Assembly: GCA_905221605.1 (NCBI GenBank) | Contig: CAJNDS010002761.1 | Location: 124,001 to 188,000, forward strand | Direction of reading: 5' to 3' | From: Symbiodinium natans | Taxonomy: Eukaryota; Sar; Dinophyceae; Suessiales; Symbiodiniaceae | Length of the DNA stretch: 64,000 nucleotides | Part shown: positions 10,800-21,807 of the stretch, piece by piece | How positions within the stretch are numbered: position 1 is the first letter of the stretch | Layout of the letters: every line of letters starts with the position of its first letter | Notes under the pieces: model-generated | The model's database searches: none | Told to the model about the DNA's origin: nothing | The model's input: only the letters and a program-made list of their open reading frames with translations | Program-made: the position numbers and the translations under genes

Positions 10800-11570
10800 A
10801 TGGCTGGCAGTTTCATGCGTCGCGCACTCGCAACCAACATTTCCGCGACAGTATGATGCTGCCGGCTATGCTGCCGGATGCCCGGGCGCGGGTGCGGTCC
10901 CAATCGAGGCCTCATGCAGGGTCCTGGCTCACTGCCATACCAGCCGAGCCAGCCACGACGCTTGCGCCCCAGGCCATGCAACTCGCGCTCCGCCACCGCC
11001 TGCGCATGCCACTCCCCCTCTGCCACGGCAAATGCGGCCCGGCACCCAGCTGTGGGGCGCAAGTCGACCGCCTCGGCGACCACGCGCTCGCTTGCCCGCG
11101 AACCGGCCTGCTCGCCCGACGCGCCAAGGTCGTCGAGCGAGTGTGGGCCCGCGCTGCGCGCGAAGCCGTCGGTGCCGAAGGGCAGGTGGTGCCACAACAA
11201 TGGCTCGTGCACACCACGGCGCCCGGAGTGCGCACGGAGGACAGACGCCGCCTAGACGTGGTCATCTACGGCGCGACGCCTAACGGATCCGCGCTATGCT
11301 GCGATGCGACGCTGGTATCACCACTTACAACCACAGCCATGCACGGCCTACCCGGAGCTCCGGCGCCAAGGGCCGCAGAAGCTCCTTGTGCTTGGCAGCG
11401 AGGTTGGGGGGCGCTTCAACGGCGACGCGCAGCAGCTGGTGCGAGACCTGGTCCGACTGCGGTCCTACAGAGCGCCGCCAGCCCTGCGCGCCGCCGCATC
11501 TTCCGGCTGGACGCGTCGCTGGTGGGGCATGCGGTCTGTCGCAGGAAGCACTATTGCTTCAGACTGACAG
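10800..11570 (+). mobile_element. LINE-type element, C-terminal region including Cys/His cluster, frameshifted
   Basis: The frame from 10853 gives LRHRLRMPLPLCHGKCG, then a C-G...D-x-x-G-D-H-x-x-x-C cluster (VDRLGDHALACPRTGLL), resembling a zinc-knuckle near the C-terminus. It continues VVPQQWLVHTTAPGVR, EDRRRLDVVIYGATPNGS and CCDATLVSPLT. At about 11340 the frame must shift to read GPQKLLVLGSEVGGRF and TRRWWGMRSVA. The frameshift makes it a pseudogene. It follows the preceding copy in tandem with about 100 bases between. Confidence 0.85.
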
Positions 11571-11893
11571 TCTGCAATGAGCTGTCATTCATAAGGTGCT
11601 TGCAAAAGCGGGCCTGGTTTGTATTTCAGCCGCGCGAGCTTGCTTCCAAACATATGAACTCCCCCCCCCCCCCAATTGAGTTAACCCAGTGTTAACCCGC
11701 TGGTTTTAAGCCGTGCAAGCTTGCTTGCTTCCATGCATGTTGAATCCTTTGGAAACCCATCATGCGAGCATTGTGCTTGCAAATGCTGTATCACGCAACT
11801 TGCATAGGTCTTGTATTGTGACACAATGCATGTATTATCACGCGAGCTACATCAGACGACCCGTGCATACCGCTCAACACTGGCCAGCTTCAT

Positions 11894-13352
11894 ATGTCGC
11901 ATTGCATTTGGCTTTTTCTGTTGTCCAAAGCCGGCCATTGTGATGACTTTGTTTGGAGTACTTTTGGGAGGGTTGAAGCCTCGCTGAAGCTGCGGGGCGA
12001 GGTGCGGCCGTTGCCAAAATGGTCGCGGATTGGAGCGGCCACTGTCACAGCCTACGGTGTGGGGCTTGAAGTCGGCTGTTCTAACAAAGCTGTCAAGCAA
12101 ACGGCATGTCCACAAGGATGCAACCGCCAATGGCGGAAGGCGATTCAAGTCTTGGAGGAATGGGCAAAAATATTCTTGCAGTCGTGTTCAGTTGTTCGCA
12201 AGATTTGCCGCGGCAGGACCTTCGTTCCAACGCGTTGCAGGTGAGCGTCGTCCCATTTAATGCAGCCATGCGCGTTTCGAGCGCAGAGCCGAGTGCGAGG
12301 CCTGGCGAGCCGTTTGTTGGTGTGAGGATGTGAGGATATGTGAGGCATGCGAAGGCGCGAGGTCCACGTCTGAACTTGCGCTTAGCAGACGCAAGGAGCA
12401 CCAGGCATGCTCGGTGGCAGATGGCGCTGACCACGGTGGAGGATGGCAGTTTGTTGAAGGGATATTTGCGCCATGGCTGGCCAAGCTGATGCAGGATGTG
12501 ATGCTTTGGGGCCTTGAGCCAGATAGCATTACGCTGAACACAGCGGCCGTTTCCTTTGATGGGCTCTAGTCAATTCAAACAGTTCTCCCTGTTTGTCGTT
12601 CCGAGTTTTTGTTTTATCGGAAGAAAAGCTCGGGTTACCGCGTCTAGGCCCATTGCAATCCGGCTAAGGTCAATGCCTGTACGTCGGCACATGCCTGGCA
12701 AGCGGCTGTCTCCACAATGAATGCCTGGACCTTGGGATAGCTGAAGACGTGCAGAAGGCTCGGGAGTTAATGTTTGTGGCTTAGGCTAGTCAGCGGTGGA
12801 TTGGCGTGGTGCCTGATTCCGTAAGCAGCGGCCTCTGGCAAAACATCGCTGGATTTCATCACTTGTACCAGCTTGGGCACTACAAGGTTTAAATACTGCG
12901 ATTTCTGCATGTCACGCACCCAGTGGAGTGGTGTTGTTTCGGTTTTGTTCTCCGAGTTGCTACGGACGGGCGATGAAAGTGTCGTAATACCATCTTGAAT
13001 TCCTACTCCAAGAGAAGGCGAGCGTGCCCAGCAATGGGAACAAAGTCTAGCCGACGGCTGAGTTTTGGAATTTTGACCAGGCAGCAATGCCTTACAAATT
13101 GTCATCTGCGATCCTCAGTGATCTCAGGCTCTGTTTTTCTGCGAGATGCCGCAGCTGCGCATCGAACCAACTCTGGTCTCCTTCAACACTGCCATCAATG
13201 CTTGTGCCGGTGCCGGCTTGTGGCAGGCCGTGCGTTGTTGCTTGGGATGCGAACTTTTCAGGATTACGCGGCCAGCTTTCATGTGCAATCTGCTCCGCGC
13301 CTGGGTCGCGCAGCATGTCAGGCTCAAGAGGCATGCGAATGCTTTGAAATAG
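11894..13352 (+). CDS. PPR-repeat protein, exon chain
   Basis: Several exons carry PPR helix signatures in order: WRKAIQVLEEWAK (about 12133-12172), VSVVPFNAAM (about 12241-12270), WGLEPDSITLNTAAV (about 12506-12550), WQAAVSTMNAW (about 12698-12731) and RIEPTLVSFNTAINACAGAG (about 13154-13213). The last is a near-ideal dinoflagellate PPR. The exons sit in different frames separated by introns, so the full protein cannot be joined reliably. The likely role is organelle RNA processing or editing. It lies immediately downstream of the retroelement cluster. No start codon or transit peptide could be assigned. Confidence 0.6.
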
Positions 13353-13359
13353 TTTGCGC

Positions 13360-14560
13360 AGTTATCTGCTTTGCAAGCATGTTGGGGCAGGGTCGGCAAC
13401 TCACGTGAAAGAAAGAAAAGAGCAACTTTGCTAGACGAGGGATGGTTTGAGCGAGCATGTCCTGTGACTATGACACGGATTGCCCAGATGGAAGCGTCGG
13501 TTGCATTCTTTCATACAATGGTTGCTCCTTGTCAGGCAAGAGCGTGTGATTGGTAGATCTTGGGAGCAGGGGCATGTGGCCAAAGCTGAGGCGAGACAGA
13601 CATCGCCATCAATTATGCCTTGATCGTGGCACAGGTCAGCTTTGATGGGAAGTCTGTGGTGCACCACACAAAGGAACTTAAAACAAAAAAGGAGCTAAAC
13701 GTGCAGTATTTTGCTGTTTTGCATGAACAAAAGCAAGGCGCCTGCCTTTTACAAGTTCGCTGGTTCCTACAGCCCCGCGGTCTTTGCATTCTTTGCGGCA
13801 TTCCAGGCGATGGGGCTAGATCTTAGAAAGAGCACCATGTGTCTCCATTTGTTTAAGCGATCGGACCGGACCTGTGATTGCTGTGGGCCGATGTATGTGA
13901 TTTTGTGACATTGCCACATATTGGCACGCGCCTGGTCGGATGCCCTGCGACATGTGTCCACAATGTTTCCAGGTGGTCTTGTGTGTATTGGTTCACTGCT
14001 CCGGAGCGCTCTGGATGCACTGGTGGATGCACTCTGCATGTACTGGGCACATCGGGGCACATTGGTAGCAGCCAGCTAAGGTCTCCGTGGTTTGGTGCGC
14101 AATGCTGGGCTATTGTATCGCGGTTGCCGTTTGCGAGGCTTGCGGCGCTCTTTGCTTTCTGTTTTAAACATGGTGTTCAATTTCGCTTTTTGGTTGAACT
14201 CTTGTCAATTGAGTAAGAAACGGATGATGCAACACTGGAATCATTGTGTGGCGTCATACGTGTTTTTGTTTGACTCCGCCAGGCGCTTCGGTCCGAACGG
14301 ACTTCTCACCGGTTCATCACACATGCCGGCATGTGATGTTTCTCATGTCGACTCCCTGATATCCAGCAAGATCCCTTGATCAGTTTTTATAAATAGCAAT
14401 AGGTGAGAGATGGGATGATGGGATTGGCACCTCAAGGAAGATCCGTGCTGCGAGGGCGGTCCACAACAACGCGTCCACACAACTCTTAAATCTTCCGGGT
14501 TCCCGGGTTCCCCTTCTAGACCCTACTTTGAGAAGCGTCCACACACTGCGTCCGCAGCCG
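13360..14560. other. intergenic, no recognisable gene
   Basis: Several short frames (for example 13878-14216 and 14092-14379) show no motif. The last 150 bases form the 5' flank of the kinase-2H gene. No spliced-leader relic was found there. Confidence 0.3.
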
Positions 14561-14564
14561 TGCC

Positions 14565-16427
14565 ATGGCAACTCTCATGCAAAGCAGCTCTGGTCGGCCC
14601 AGCCGGGGCAAAAAGAAGGAGCCGGGGAAGCAGGGGAAGCGGCCGAAGGCCGGAGCGGATGCCCGAGGTCCACGCAAGCGGCCAGCGCAGCGAGCTGAGA
14701 GCAAGAAGGCGACGAAGCCCAGCGCCGCCGCGAAGAAGAAGCCCGCGAAGGGGAAGGGGAGGAGTGCCCTGCCAAAGAAGAAAAAGACGACCAAAGAGAC
14801 GAAGACGAAGAAAGCCAAGAAGGAGCAAGTCAAGGCAAAATCAAAGCAGAAGCAAGGCACAAAAGTGCTGCCGCACACCATGGCAGGCGTGTTCTCGGCG
14901 ATATTGCGAGGCATCGACTTGTCGAATCCATATCGGAGACTCCTTTATGTCATGCGTGGTCCGCCTGGATGTGGCAAGAGCACCGTGGCACGGAAGCTGC
15001 TTGCAAAGCACTTGAAAGTGCAGGGAGTTAGCTGGAGCCCATCCGGATCGATGGCCGCTTTCTCGCCAATTTGTCGAGCTTTCGTATGTTCCACTGACGA
15101 CTTCTTCACACAGGTGGATGATATGGGAGAAACAAAATACACGTGGGACCCTCGTCGGCTTGGCGAGTTGCACCAAAAGAATCAAAGCCGCGCCGAAGAG
15201 GCAATGCAGCTCAATCGCACGCCATTGTTCGTAGACAACACGAACATGGCTTTGTGGGAGATGGCAGTTTATGTTCAATTGGCTGGCAAGTATGGGTACG
15301 CTGTCTGCATCATTGGGCCAGAACAATTGGGACGAGGCGCCCTCGATCTTGCAACTCTCTGGCAGCGTTGCCAGAAGAGTTCTGGCAGAGCAGAGGGCAA
15401 AGAGATCCCAAAGGAAACGCTGGAGCGAATGATCGGCAACTATCAGGAGCTACCGGATGGAGTGCAGGGCCATTGTTGGCCGGCTGACGCAGTCGAACTG
15501 GACACTGTGCGGGATGCGAAGCGGCCACCACCGCCACCGAGATTCCGCTATGCAGGCTTGGATGTTCAGGACCAGTTTCTGGAGTCCATGTCTGCTATGG
15601 AGCTGCCGCTTGAGTTCTGGCATGGCTCTGGGGTGGAGATGCCCGCAGAAGGCGAGCGGCACCTGCTCGCTGCCCGAGGCATGAGTACTTGGCGGGTGCC
15701 GGACAGACTTCACGTCACCGTCAACTACTTTGGTAAAGATGCCGGAGGCAAAGCGGCGGCAGAAAAACTGGTCGGCAAAGAAGTTGCCGTGAAGGTCACG
15801 GGCTTTGTATTCATCTGTGGTGGCGGCCTGCTTTGTGCCACTTGTGAGTTTGCTGTAGAAGATCACGCAGCTCTTGCCGAACTGGCAGGCGAGGGTTGGC
15901 GACCACACATCACCTTGCTCCACACTACAAATTGGCGCGCCGTGAACTCCAAAGATATAATCGCGGCAATGGAAGACAGCCTGACCCGTTCGAAGGCCAC
16001 CGAGATGGCCGGAGATACAGTCGCCGCCGACGTAGACGAGACACAGCTGGACGACCTAGAGGACACAACTCAGACCCAACCGGATATCGATGGGCAAGCA
16101 CATTCGGCACAGCCAAGCATTTCGCCAAGCGCTTCGCCAAGCGCTTGTCAGCGAGAAGCCTCTGAGACGGCCTTGGAAGCATCGGAGAAAATGCTGCCGA
16201 CCACCGCACCCGGATCCATGGTGATGGAAGATGTGCCACAGGGCATTGAGCAACAGGAGTTTGAGGCGAAAACCGAAAACCGGGCTGCCTTTCAGAGCAT
16301 TCCTGCTGGATCCCACTTCGAAGTGCTTCGTGGCATTGATGTGTGCGAGCAGAAAGTCGATCTGGGAGTGTTCCAGTTCCCAGCAGTTGAGCTTGGCTCC
16401 TGCGAGTTTCGCCTGTTCCAATATTAG
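14565..16427 (+). CDS. polynucleotide-kinase-like P-loop / 2H phosphoesterase fusion (CNPase-like), intronless
   Basis: A single uninterrupted 620-codon frame. ATG at 14565 has a favourable gccATGg context. Residues 1-100 are Lys/Arg/Pro-rich, probably a nuclear or nucleolar or RNA-binding tail. Residues 132-140 are the Walker A loop GPPGCGKST. STDDFF (176-181), WDPRRLGELH (194-203) and FVDNTNMALWEM (222-233) are the signature blocks of the N4BP2/T4-Pnk-like kinase group. Residues 383-385 (HVT) and 448-450 (HIT) are the paired H-x-T motifs of 2H phosphoesterases, 65 residues apart, in LHVTVNYFG and RPHITLLH. This domain order occurs in vertebrate CNPase and in the C-terminal half of fungal tRNA ligases. 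The enzymes act on RNA 5'-OH and 2',3'-cyclic phosphate ends. Residues 480-620 are Ser/Thr/Glu-rich. No ligase domain is visible. The lack of introns contrasts with its neighbours and suggests retroposition. Confidence 0.85.
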   Translation: MATLMQSSSGRPSRGKKKEPGKQGKRPKAGADARGPRKRPAQRAESKKATKPSAAAKKKPAKGKGRSALPKKKKTTKETKTKKAKKEQVKAKSKQKQGTKVLPHTMAGVFSAILRGIDLSNPYRRLLYVMRGPPGCGKSTVARKLLAKHLKVQGVSWSPSGSMAAFSPICRAFVCSTDDFFTQVDDMGETKYTWDPRRLGELHQKNQSRAEEAMQLNRTPLFVDNTNMALWEMAVYVQLAGKYGYAVCIIGPEQLGRGALDLATLWQRCQKSSGRAEGKEIPKETLERMIGNYQELPDGVQGHCWPADAVELDTVRDAKRPPPPPRFRYAGLDVQDQFLESMSAMELPLEFWHGSGVEMPAEGERHLLAARGMSTWRVPDRLHVTVNYFGKDAGGKAAAEKLVGKEVAVKVTGFVFICGGGLLCATCEFAVEDHAALAELAGEGWRPHITLLHTTNWRAVNSKDIIAAMEDSLTRSKATEMAGDTVAADVDETQLDDLEDTTQTQPDIDGQAHSAQPSISPSASPSACQREASETALEASEKMLPTTAPGSMVMEDVPQGIEQQEFEAKTENRAAFQSIPAGSHFEVLRGIDVCEQKVDLGVFQFPAVELGSCEFRLFQY

Positions 16428-17640
16428 CCGATTGGAGAGAAAAGGTGTCCGCTTGAACTGTAGCTCTTGGACGTCGGGGTAGCTATGAAGCCATGAAGCC
16501 TCTCCTTCTTGATCTTCCAATCTTCGTGCCCAGTGGAACCTGTGACACGTGTGGGGCACTTCCAGGTGGACTGGCGCAAGGACGTTCTGACGTTTGGGGC
16601 CTTGGCCGTCTCGGCGGTGCTTGATGCCGTTGCACTGGTCTATTATGCCTCGAGCTTAGATGGGCTGGGAAGCATGAAGCGACGTTTTTTTTTTCTCCCT
16701 TTCATTGAATTCCTGAACTTTCAGGCTGTGTCCTCTCCGTGGTTGACCACATTGGCTCATTTCTGTGCTCTCTGCATGGGCGCCTGGCACAGATACCCTT
16801 CAGTGCGTCTACGCGCGGCTTTCATTGTCTCCCGCTGCTTCAGCTAGTAACCTCAGGCGAGTGACAGGAGGAACGGACAGGCTACACAAAGCCCTGCAAC
16901 TCTCATTGAACACGAGTGATGTTCTCCTTTGCTGTCGTGTTGGTCGATCTGCTGACGAAATTTCTGGTGCGGCTGCTGTGAAAACAAACGAGTTTTGGTC
17001 GGCAACTCAGCTTTGCTTCTGGCACGTCCTTCCAGGTGCACTGACATCTTACTTTCGGCCCAGACCGACATCTGCAGCGCTCGTGGACTCTTCATCAGTT
17101 CTAGGCAGATCTCCGGGGCAGTTGGCGTGCATGACAAGAATGTTTCGCACAAATTCTTGCCCTTCTCAGATTGACATCAGCATCAGCGAGGAGCCGACCA
17201 GCTAGCAACGTGCAAGCACCTTGCGCCCAAGGTTGAGACAATCAGTTGGAGCCAACATCCGCCCAAATGAGTCAACATGCATGGCGCTTTAAAACCAAGG
17301 ACGGGGAAGGTGAAGGGCGACATGCAAGGCATCTCTGCCAAACAAGCTGTCGAACGCCATGGACTTCGCGATGCCTTCCCATTCCTGGCCCTGAGCCTTG
17401 TAAAGAGATGCGTTGAAAAAGGGTCTTGCTGCTACAGCTTGCAACTGCGCCTTGTGCTGGTGTGGGGTCCAAAGCGGTTTGACGATGCTGGCCCGACAGA
17501 CTTTTGCAGTGTTACTGTATGTACAAGTGCCGTGAAGATACGCAAAATTCAAATTCAGAGCTGTTTCTCTAGTGCCATCGGGCCCGGTAGCCAGCGGACA
17601 GACCCCTCTAAACTGTAGTCACTGTAGTCGTTGTCGCAAG
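16428..17640. other. no assigned gene; weak open frames
   Basis: The frame 16765-17205 is 146 codons long and reasonably protein-like (LHKALQLSLNTSDVLLCC), and 17277-17618 is also open. Neither shows a family motif. They could be exons of an unknown gene or readthrough frames in GC-rich DNA. Confidence 0.25.
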
Positions 17641-17752
17641 GTGGTCCACACAGCCATGCGCAGAGTGCACCGACATCTCTTGTGCGGACGCATGCGCACA
17701 TCCCACATCAATCTTGCATTGAAAAAAGTTGCCCTAGCGTTGCCCTCGGCGG

Positions 17753-17950
17753 CTGGCAATGGATGGAAATGTTTACCGCGGTGTTCTGCGAAGCTTTTCG
17801 CTGAAAGATGGCTACGGGTTCGTCCGCTGCAGCGAGCTCTTAGAGACGTTCGGCCGTGTCTTGATGAACATAGGGATGCAGAGAAGTTCACATGTGCAAT
17901 TGACAGGGACGTCAGGTGTGAAAGGGGAGCTTCGCCGGTGCTTTTGTTGA
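17753..17950 (+). CDS. cold-shock-like domain segment
   Basis: The frame from 17759 reads MDGNVYRGVLRSFSLKDGYG, then FVRCSELLETFGR. This resembles the beta1-beta3 part of dinoflagellate cold-shock proteins (G-x-V-K-S-F...GYGFI-C...FGRDVF), which bind single-stranded RNA or DNA. The expected DVF strand after FGR is not in frame. A second frame gives HRDAEKFTCAIDRDV over the same bases, so there is an intron border or a frameshift near 17860. Only half the domain is visible. It could be a pseudogene. Confidence 0.5.
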   Translation: MAMDGNVYRGVLRSFSLKDGYGFVRCSELLETFGRVLMNIGMQRSSHVQLTGTSGVKGELRRCFC

Positions 17951-18221
17951 GGTGATGTATATTGTCCCGTGTCATTGCTTCCTAATGGCATCTGCTGCGG
18001 AGCACGCGTTGTTTTCACCCTAGCGCTGCCCTCAGTGACTTGCGATTTCCACGTCATGTTTGTGGACCCTCCAAAATCTCGCAAAAGTCTCCCACATCAT
18101 CACATCTCCGAGCGTGCCAGGCCATCAATGATCGTGGGCAACCTCGCTGTGGGGAACTCCTCGAGGAGGCCCACACATTCAACAGCAGGGCTTCCTGTCA
18201 GAAAGAAAGACGATGGCGGGA

Positions 18222-21200
18222 CATGATGCTTCATCAGGACACTTCGAGTATTGATGCTCTATCACCTCTTGAGCTGCTACCGTTAGACCTGAACCTGGAG
18301 CCTTGCTGCGAGGCCATTTCTGATAGCGACTTGCATACTGCGCACTTCGGCGCAATTTCTGCGCATCAATGGTTTCTTGTGGTTCCTTGTGAGGCCATCC
18401 TTGAGTCCCTCGGCACTTGCTCTGCGCGTATCGTGTCTTGGAACCTTCTTGCGCCCTCATACTGCTCGGGCGCTTTCTTCAAGGACTGAAGCTTTTTTCC
18501 ATGTTCAGTGGCAGGCGAGGCAGGCATTGTGTTCAACTCGAAGCCTGCCTTGACGTGCCGGCGCTGTGCCGGCACTGGGGGTGCAGGACGTCGACCCGGA
18601 GGCGTTGCGGTGGCCGCGCCGGGCCACCCAAATCAAGACGGTCCTGCATGCTCTAGCTCCGACAATACTCTGCCTCCAGGAGGCCCCTTTGTCTTCTGCA
18701 AAAGCCATAACCATAACTGCACAACGCACCCCTGGGCAACCCTCAGCTCTAAAACAAGCCTTCTCCCGCAGATAGAGCTCGACCGGCCCTTGGAGGAGCT
18801 GGGCTTGCATCTTGGTATCAGAGGTTTTTTTGTATCGTATCAGCCGTAGTGAGCATTCTCTGCCCCCATATCCCCCCACATATACACAACCCCGTCCTTT
18901 GCAGCATGTAAGACTGGTGATTTGGTGCGGGTATGTGGGCCCCAAGGTCATCCTATGCTGTTGCGCCGGCCGGCTGCAAAAAGAAGTGCCAGGGCAGTTT
19001 TGCATGAGGATGCGGGGCTTCTGGCATGCCAATTGTGGCTATCCAGTGTCCCACCTGCTTTGCGCGTTGCGTGTGGTGGTGCACGCCCAGCAAAGGGATG
19101 GCAATGGCGGGTTTTGGCAGATTTTTGGGCGGTCCTAGGTCTGTGCAGCGCCCCAAGCGGTCCAATGGCTTGGACCGGAAGGATGGTTGCCTAATCGCGT
19201 GGCAGCGCGAGGCTTTCACCTTGATCAGGTGCCCTCAGCTTGAGTTAGATGTAGTCGGATTGGCTGAAGAGTGCAGCCTGCGGACGTTGGCAGGCAGCAG
19301 CCTCTCTACTACGATGATTTTCCGCCGCCCCAGACCTCTTGCCAGCAAGATGATGGGCCAAGCGGGCACGCCGGAACCCTAGGTAAACAGCAGACATTTT
19401 TCGAGTTGGGTTGTCGCATGTCATGGCAACATGCACGTCGTGCTTGAAACAGCACCGGGTCCTTGCCTCACGGATGATGCTCAGGTGGCATTACTGGTGG
19501 AGCTGCAGCCCACAGATGCGCCGGAGGGATGGACAGCATCTTGGCGCCATGTGAAGCCGGAAGGTTCAACCTCCATTCCGCTTGTCATCGCTAGTTCATC
19601 CTGAGGTGCTGATTGCCACCACCCATTTAGCTTGGAATGATACCCGGGAGGACTTGCGTACCCATCAGGCAGGGAGACATCTGTTCTCGTTTTGGCAAGT
19701 CTTGACAATGGCAAACAGTGCCGAGGCATCAGTCCTCCTGCAGACGGTTCTGAGCTATCGGAATGACTACACAATCATTTGTGCCCCCTGTGAGTTCTCT
19801 CTTTCTCTCTCTTTTTTTTTTCCTCTCTCTCTCTCTCTTTTGTGAGTTGCTCTGCTTGGGCACCTTCATGTGATATTGGCTGTGCCAGCCGCTCTTCTCT
19901 GCAGAGTGTGGCATCTTGACAGGTGGTGATTTCAACATGACGCCGCAGAGCCCCACACATGGTCTTGTGAGCCAGTTCTTCAGCTCGGCATATCAGGCAC
20001 GTAGTGGTGCCTGGTAGAGCTTGGAGAGGGCCGTGCACTTGATGCTGTGGCAGGACATAGAAAGGCTGTCCGGTGAGTCGGGTGGCGTCACAACGACCAA
20101 TGCTCTTGCTCGTAGCGGCCAGGGCTTTGCGGAGATTCTTGGCGAGAACAACTGAGCACCGAGAGCAGTGGTGAGGGAGGCATGCATGTTGAGCATATCC
20201 AACAGGATCATTGACTACTGCTGGCTCCGCGCCTCGGAAGGCCATGACCTGAGGGCACTGAGGGCTTAGGCAGTATCAGGAGCTCTTGCAGTTCAGCGGT
20301 CACTTAGCCCCGCAGCTGACGTTCGTGACCTGTGCAACATAGAGCGCAGATCCGAAGGCTACTGGGGCCCCTGGGCACATCGGCGCCTTCGACTGCCTTG
20401 CCGTGCTTGGCTTCGGTCCTTCTACGGCACCACGCCCCAAGCACCGCTGCCCACGCTTCTGCATTCAGGACGCTGGCCCTCCGCACCTTGGACCGACAAC
20501 AAGGTCTGGAAATGTGTAGCCATGTCGGGCTTCAGGTGGGTGCGGCGCTTGAAAGGGAAGGTGATAAGGACGTGGATGATATGGTCTGGCATGGCATGGC
20601 GTGGTACCGGAAGTAATTAGTGAAAAGTATGTGGGGGGGGTGCAGGAGGGGCGAGGTGAGGGTCACAAGGGTGGGGGTTGGATTGCATTGGAGCCGTGAA
20701 AACATGCGTGCAGGGGTCGGGGCGGAGGGGGTGTAGGACAACCGTGCGGCCTCTCACACCAGCACCCTCCCCTCCGAGGGAAGCATCTATCCTAGTAAAG
20801 TCAGAAGGTTGGCTTAGCTTGTTTGCACGTGGTTTGTGTGAGGAATAATCGGCGAGCGAAGTCTGGCAATCCCAACACAGAAGTAATTCGACCTGCCTTT
20901 CCCGAGTGTCAGGCAGTGAGGTAGAGTGGGGCGGGTGCGTGTCGCAATCATTCGAGTCACGAGCTTGCACAATCAGCTATGTGAAGCACAAGATCGCACA
21001 CGGAATTCGGTCCCCTACAAACTTTTTGCGAGGCAGTGTTCATGTGTGGCACGTGCTTCAGTCATCCCCAGTGCAGGACTTTTGAAAGCTCCATGGGCTC
21101 TGCTGCAAACTAGGACTGCTAGTGCAAACGCTTGTTCTCAATTCCGCTGTCTTCGAAACCAGATTGTGCCAAAGTGCTCAGGTTCCTAAGTGCACTGGGA

Positions 21201-21440
21201 CCGGACTAGTTTGCACATACGTAGGCTTGCGCGATCGTGCCCGCAGCCTTGGTGCGCACGCGACATCACAGGGCGTTTGAGACGTAGTTTGGGTTAGACA
21301 CTAGTCCTCACATGTCCCTATCTCCCAATCCTTCGACTCGGCCGGAAGACCTTCTGGCAGCCGAGGATCACTTTCCCATCGCTGTGGATGTTGTGTTCTG
21401 GACAGAGCCGGGACACGCAGCGACTCCCGCAGCAAGGTGA
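18222..21440 (+). CDS. CCR4/nocturnin-type endonuclease/exonuclease/phosphatase (EEP) family protein, about ten exons
   Basis: Exons follow the EEP fold in order. ARIVSWNLLAPSY (18426-18464, metal-binding Asn). LRWPRRATQIKTVLHAL...CLQE to 18682 (catalytic Glu). IELDRPLEELGLHLG (18772-18816). RKDGCLIAWQREAFTL (about 19176-19223). VALLVELQP (19484-19510). VLIATTHLAWNDTREDLR (19605-19658, catalytic His). GGDFNMTPQSP (about 19922-19954, Asp and Asn). IIDYCWLRA (about 20207-20233). EDHFPIAVDVVFW (21363-21401, terminal Asp-His), stop at 21438. Family members are mRNA deadenylases or 2'-phosphatases. The usual Ser-Asp-His at the end is Glu-Asp-His. All catalytic residues are present, so activity is plausible. 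Exon 2 seems to end at a GC donor. 20300-21320 is presumed intron, with open but unassigned frames and a CT-rich tract at 19799-19842. Confidence 0.75.
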
Positions 21441-21807
21441 ATGAAAAAACGGGGTACCTTTTCTGGGATCCTTATGGGGAATGCTACTATTTGGGGCCTA
21501 TGGGGGCAATATTGGGCACAGTTTGCATTGGCATGCAGTGAAGCTACCCGGTTGGCAATTTTGCCAATCTCGTCAGACTGCTCAAAGAACAAGCAGCAAG
21601 CTGAGCAGCATGTCGCAACGCACACCCTCTGCCACGTGCACAACGTATGCATGTCCATGCACTTGAATCATGTTTTGCCGGCCATGGCGGGCACCATGCT
21701 TTCCAATCATTTTTCGTTCCTCTACGACCTGTGGTGATTCCTTGAAGGCAGACGGATCAGCAGTCTAACAGCCAGGCTGATCTCTTGATTGTGCCTTTGC
21801 ATTTACA

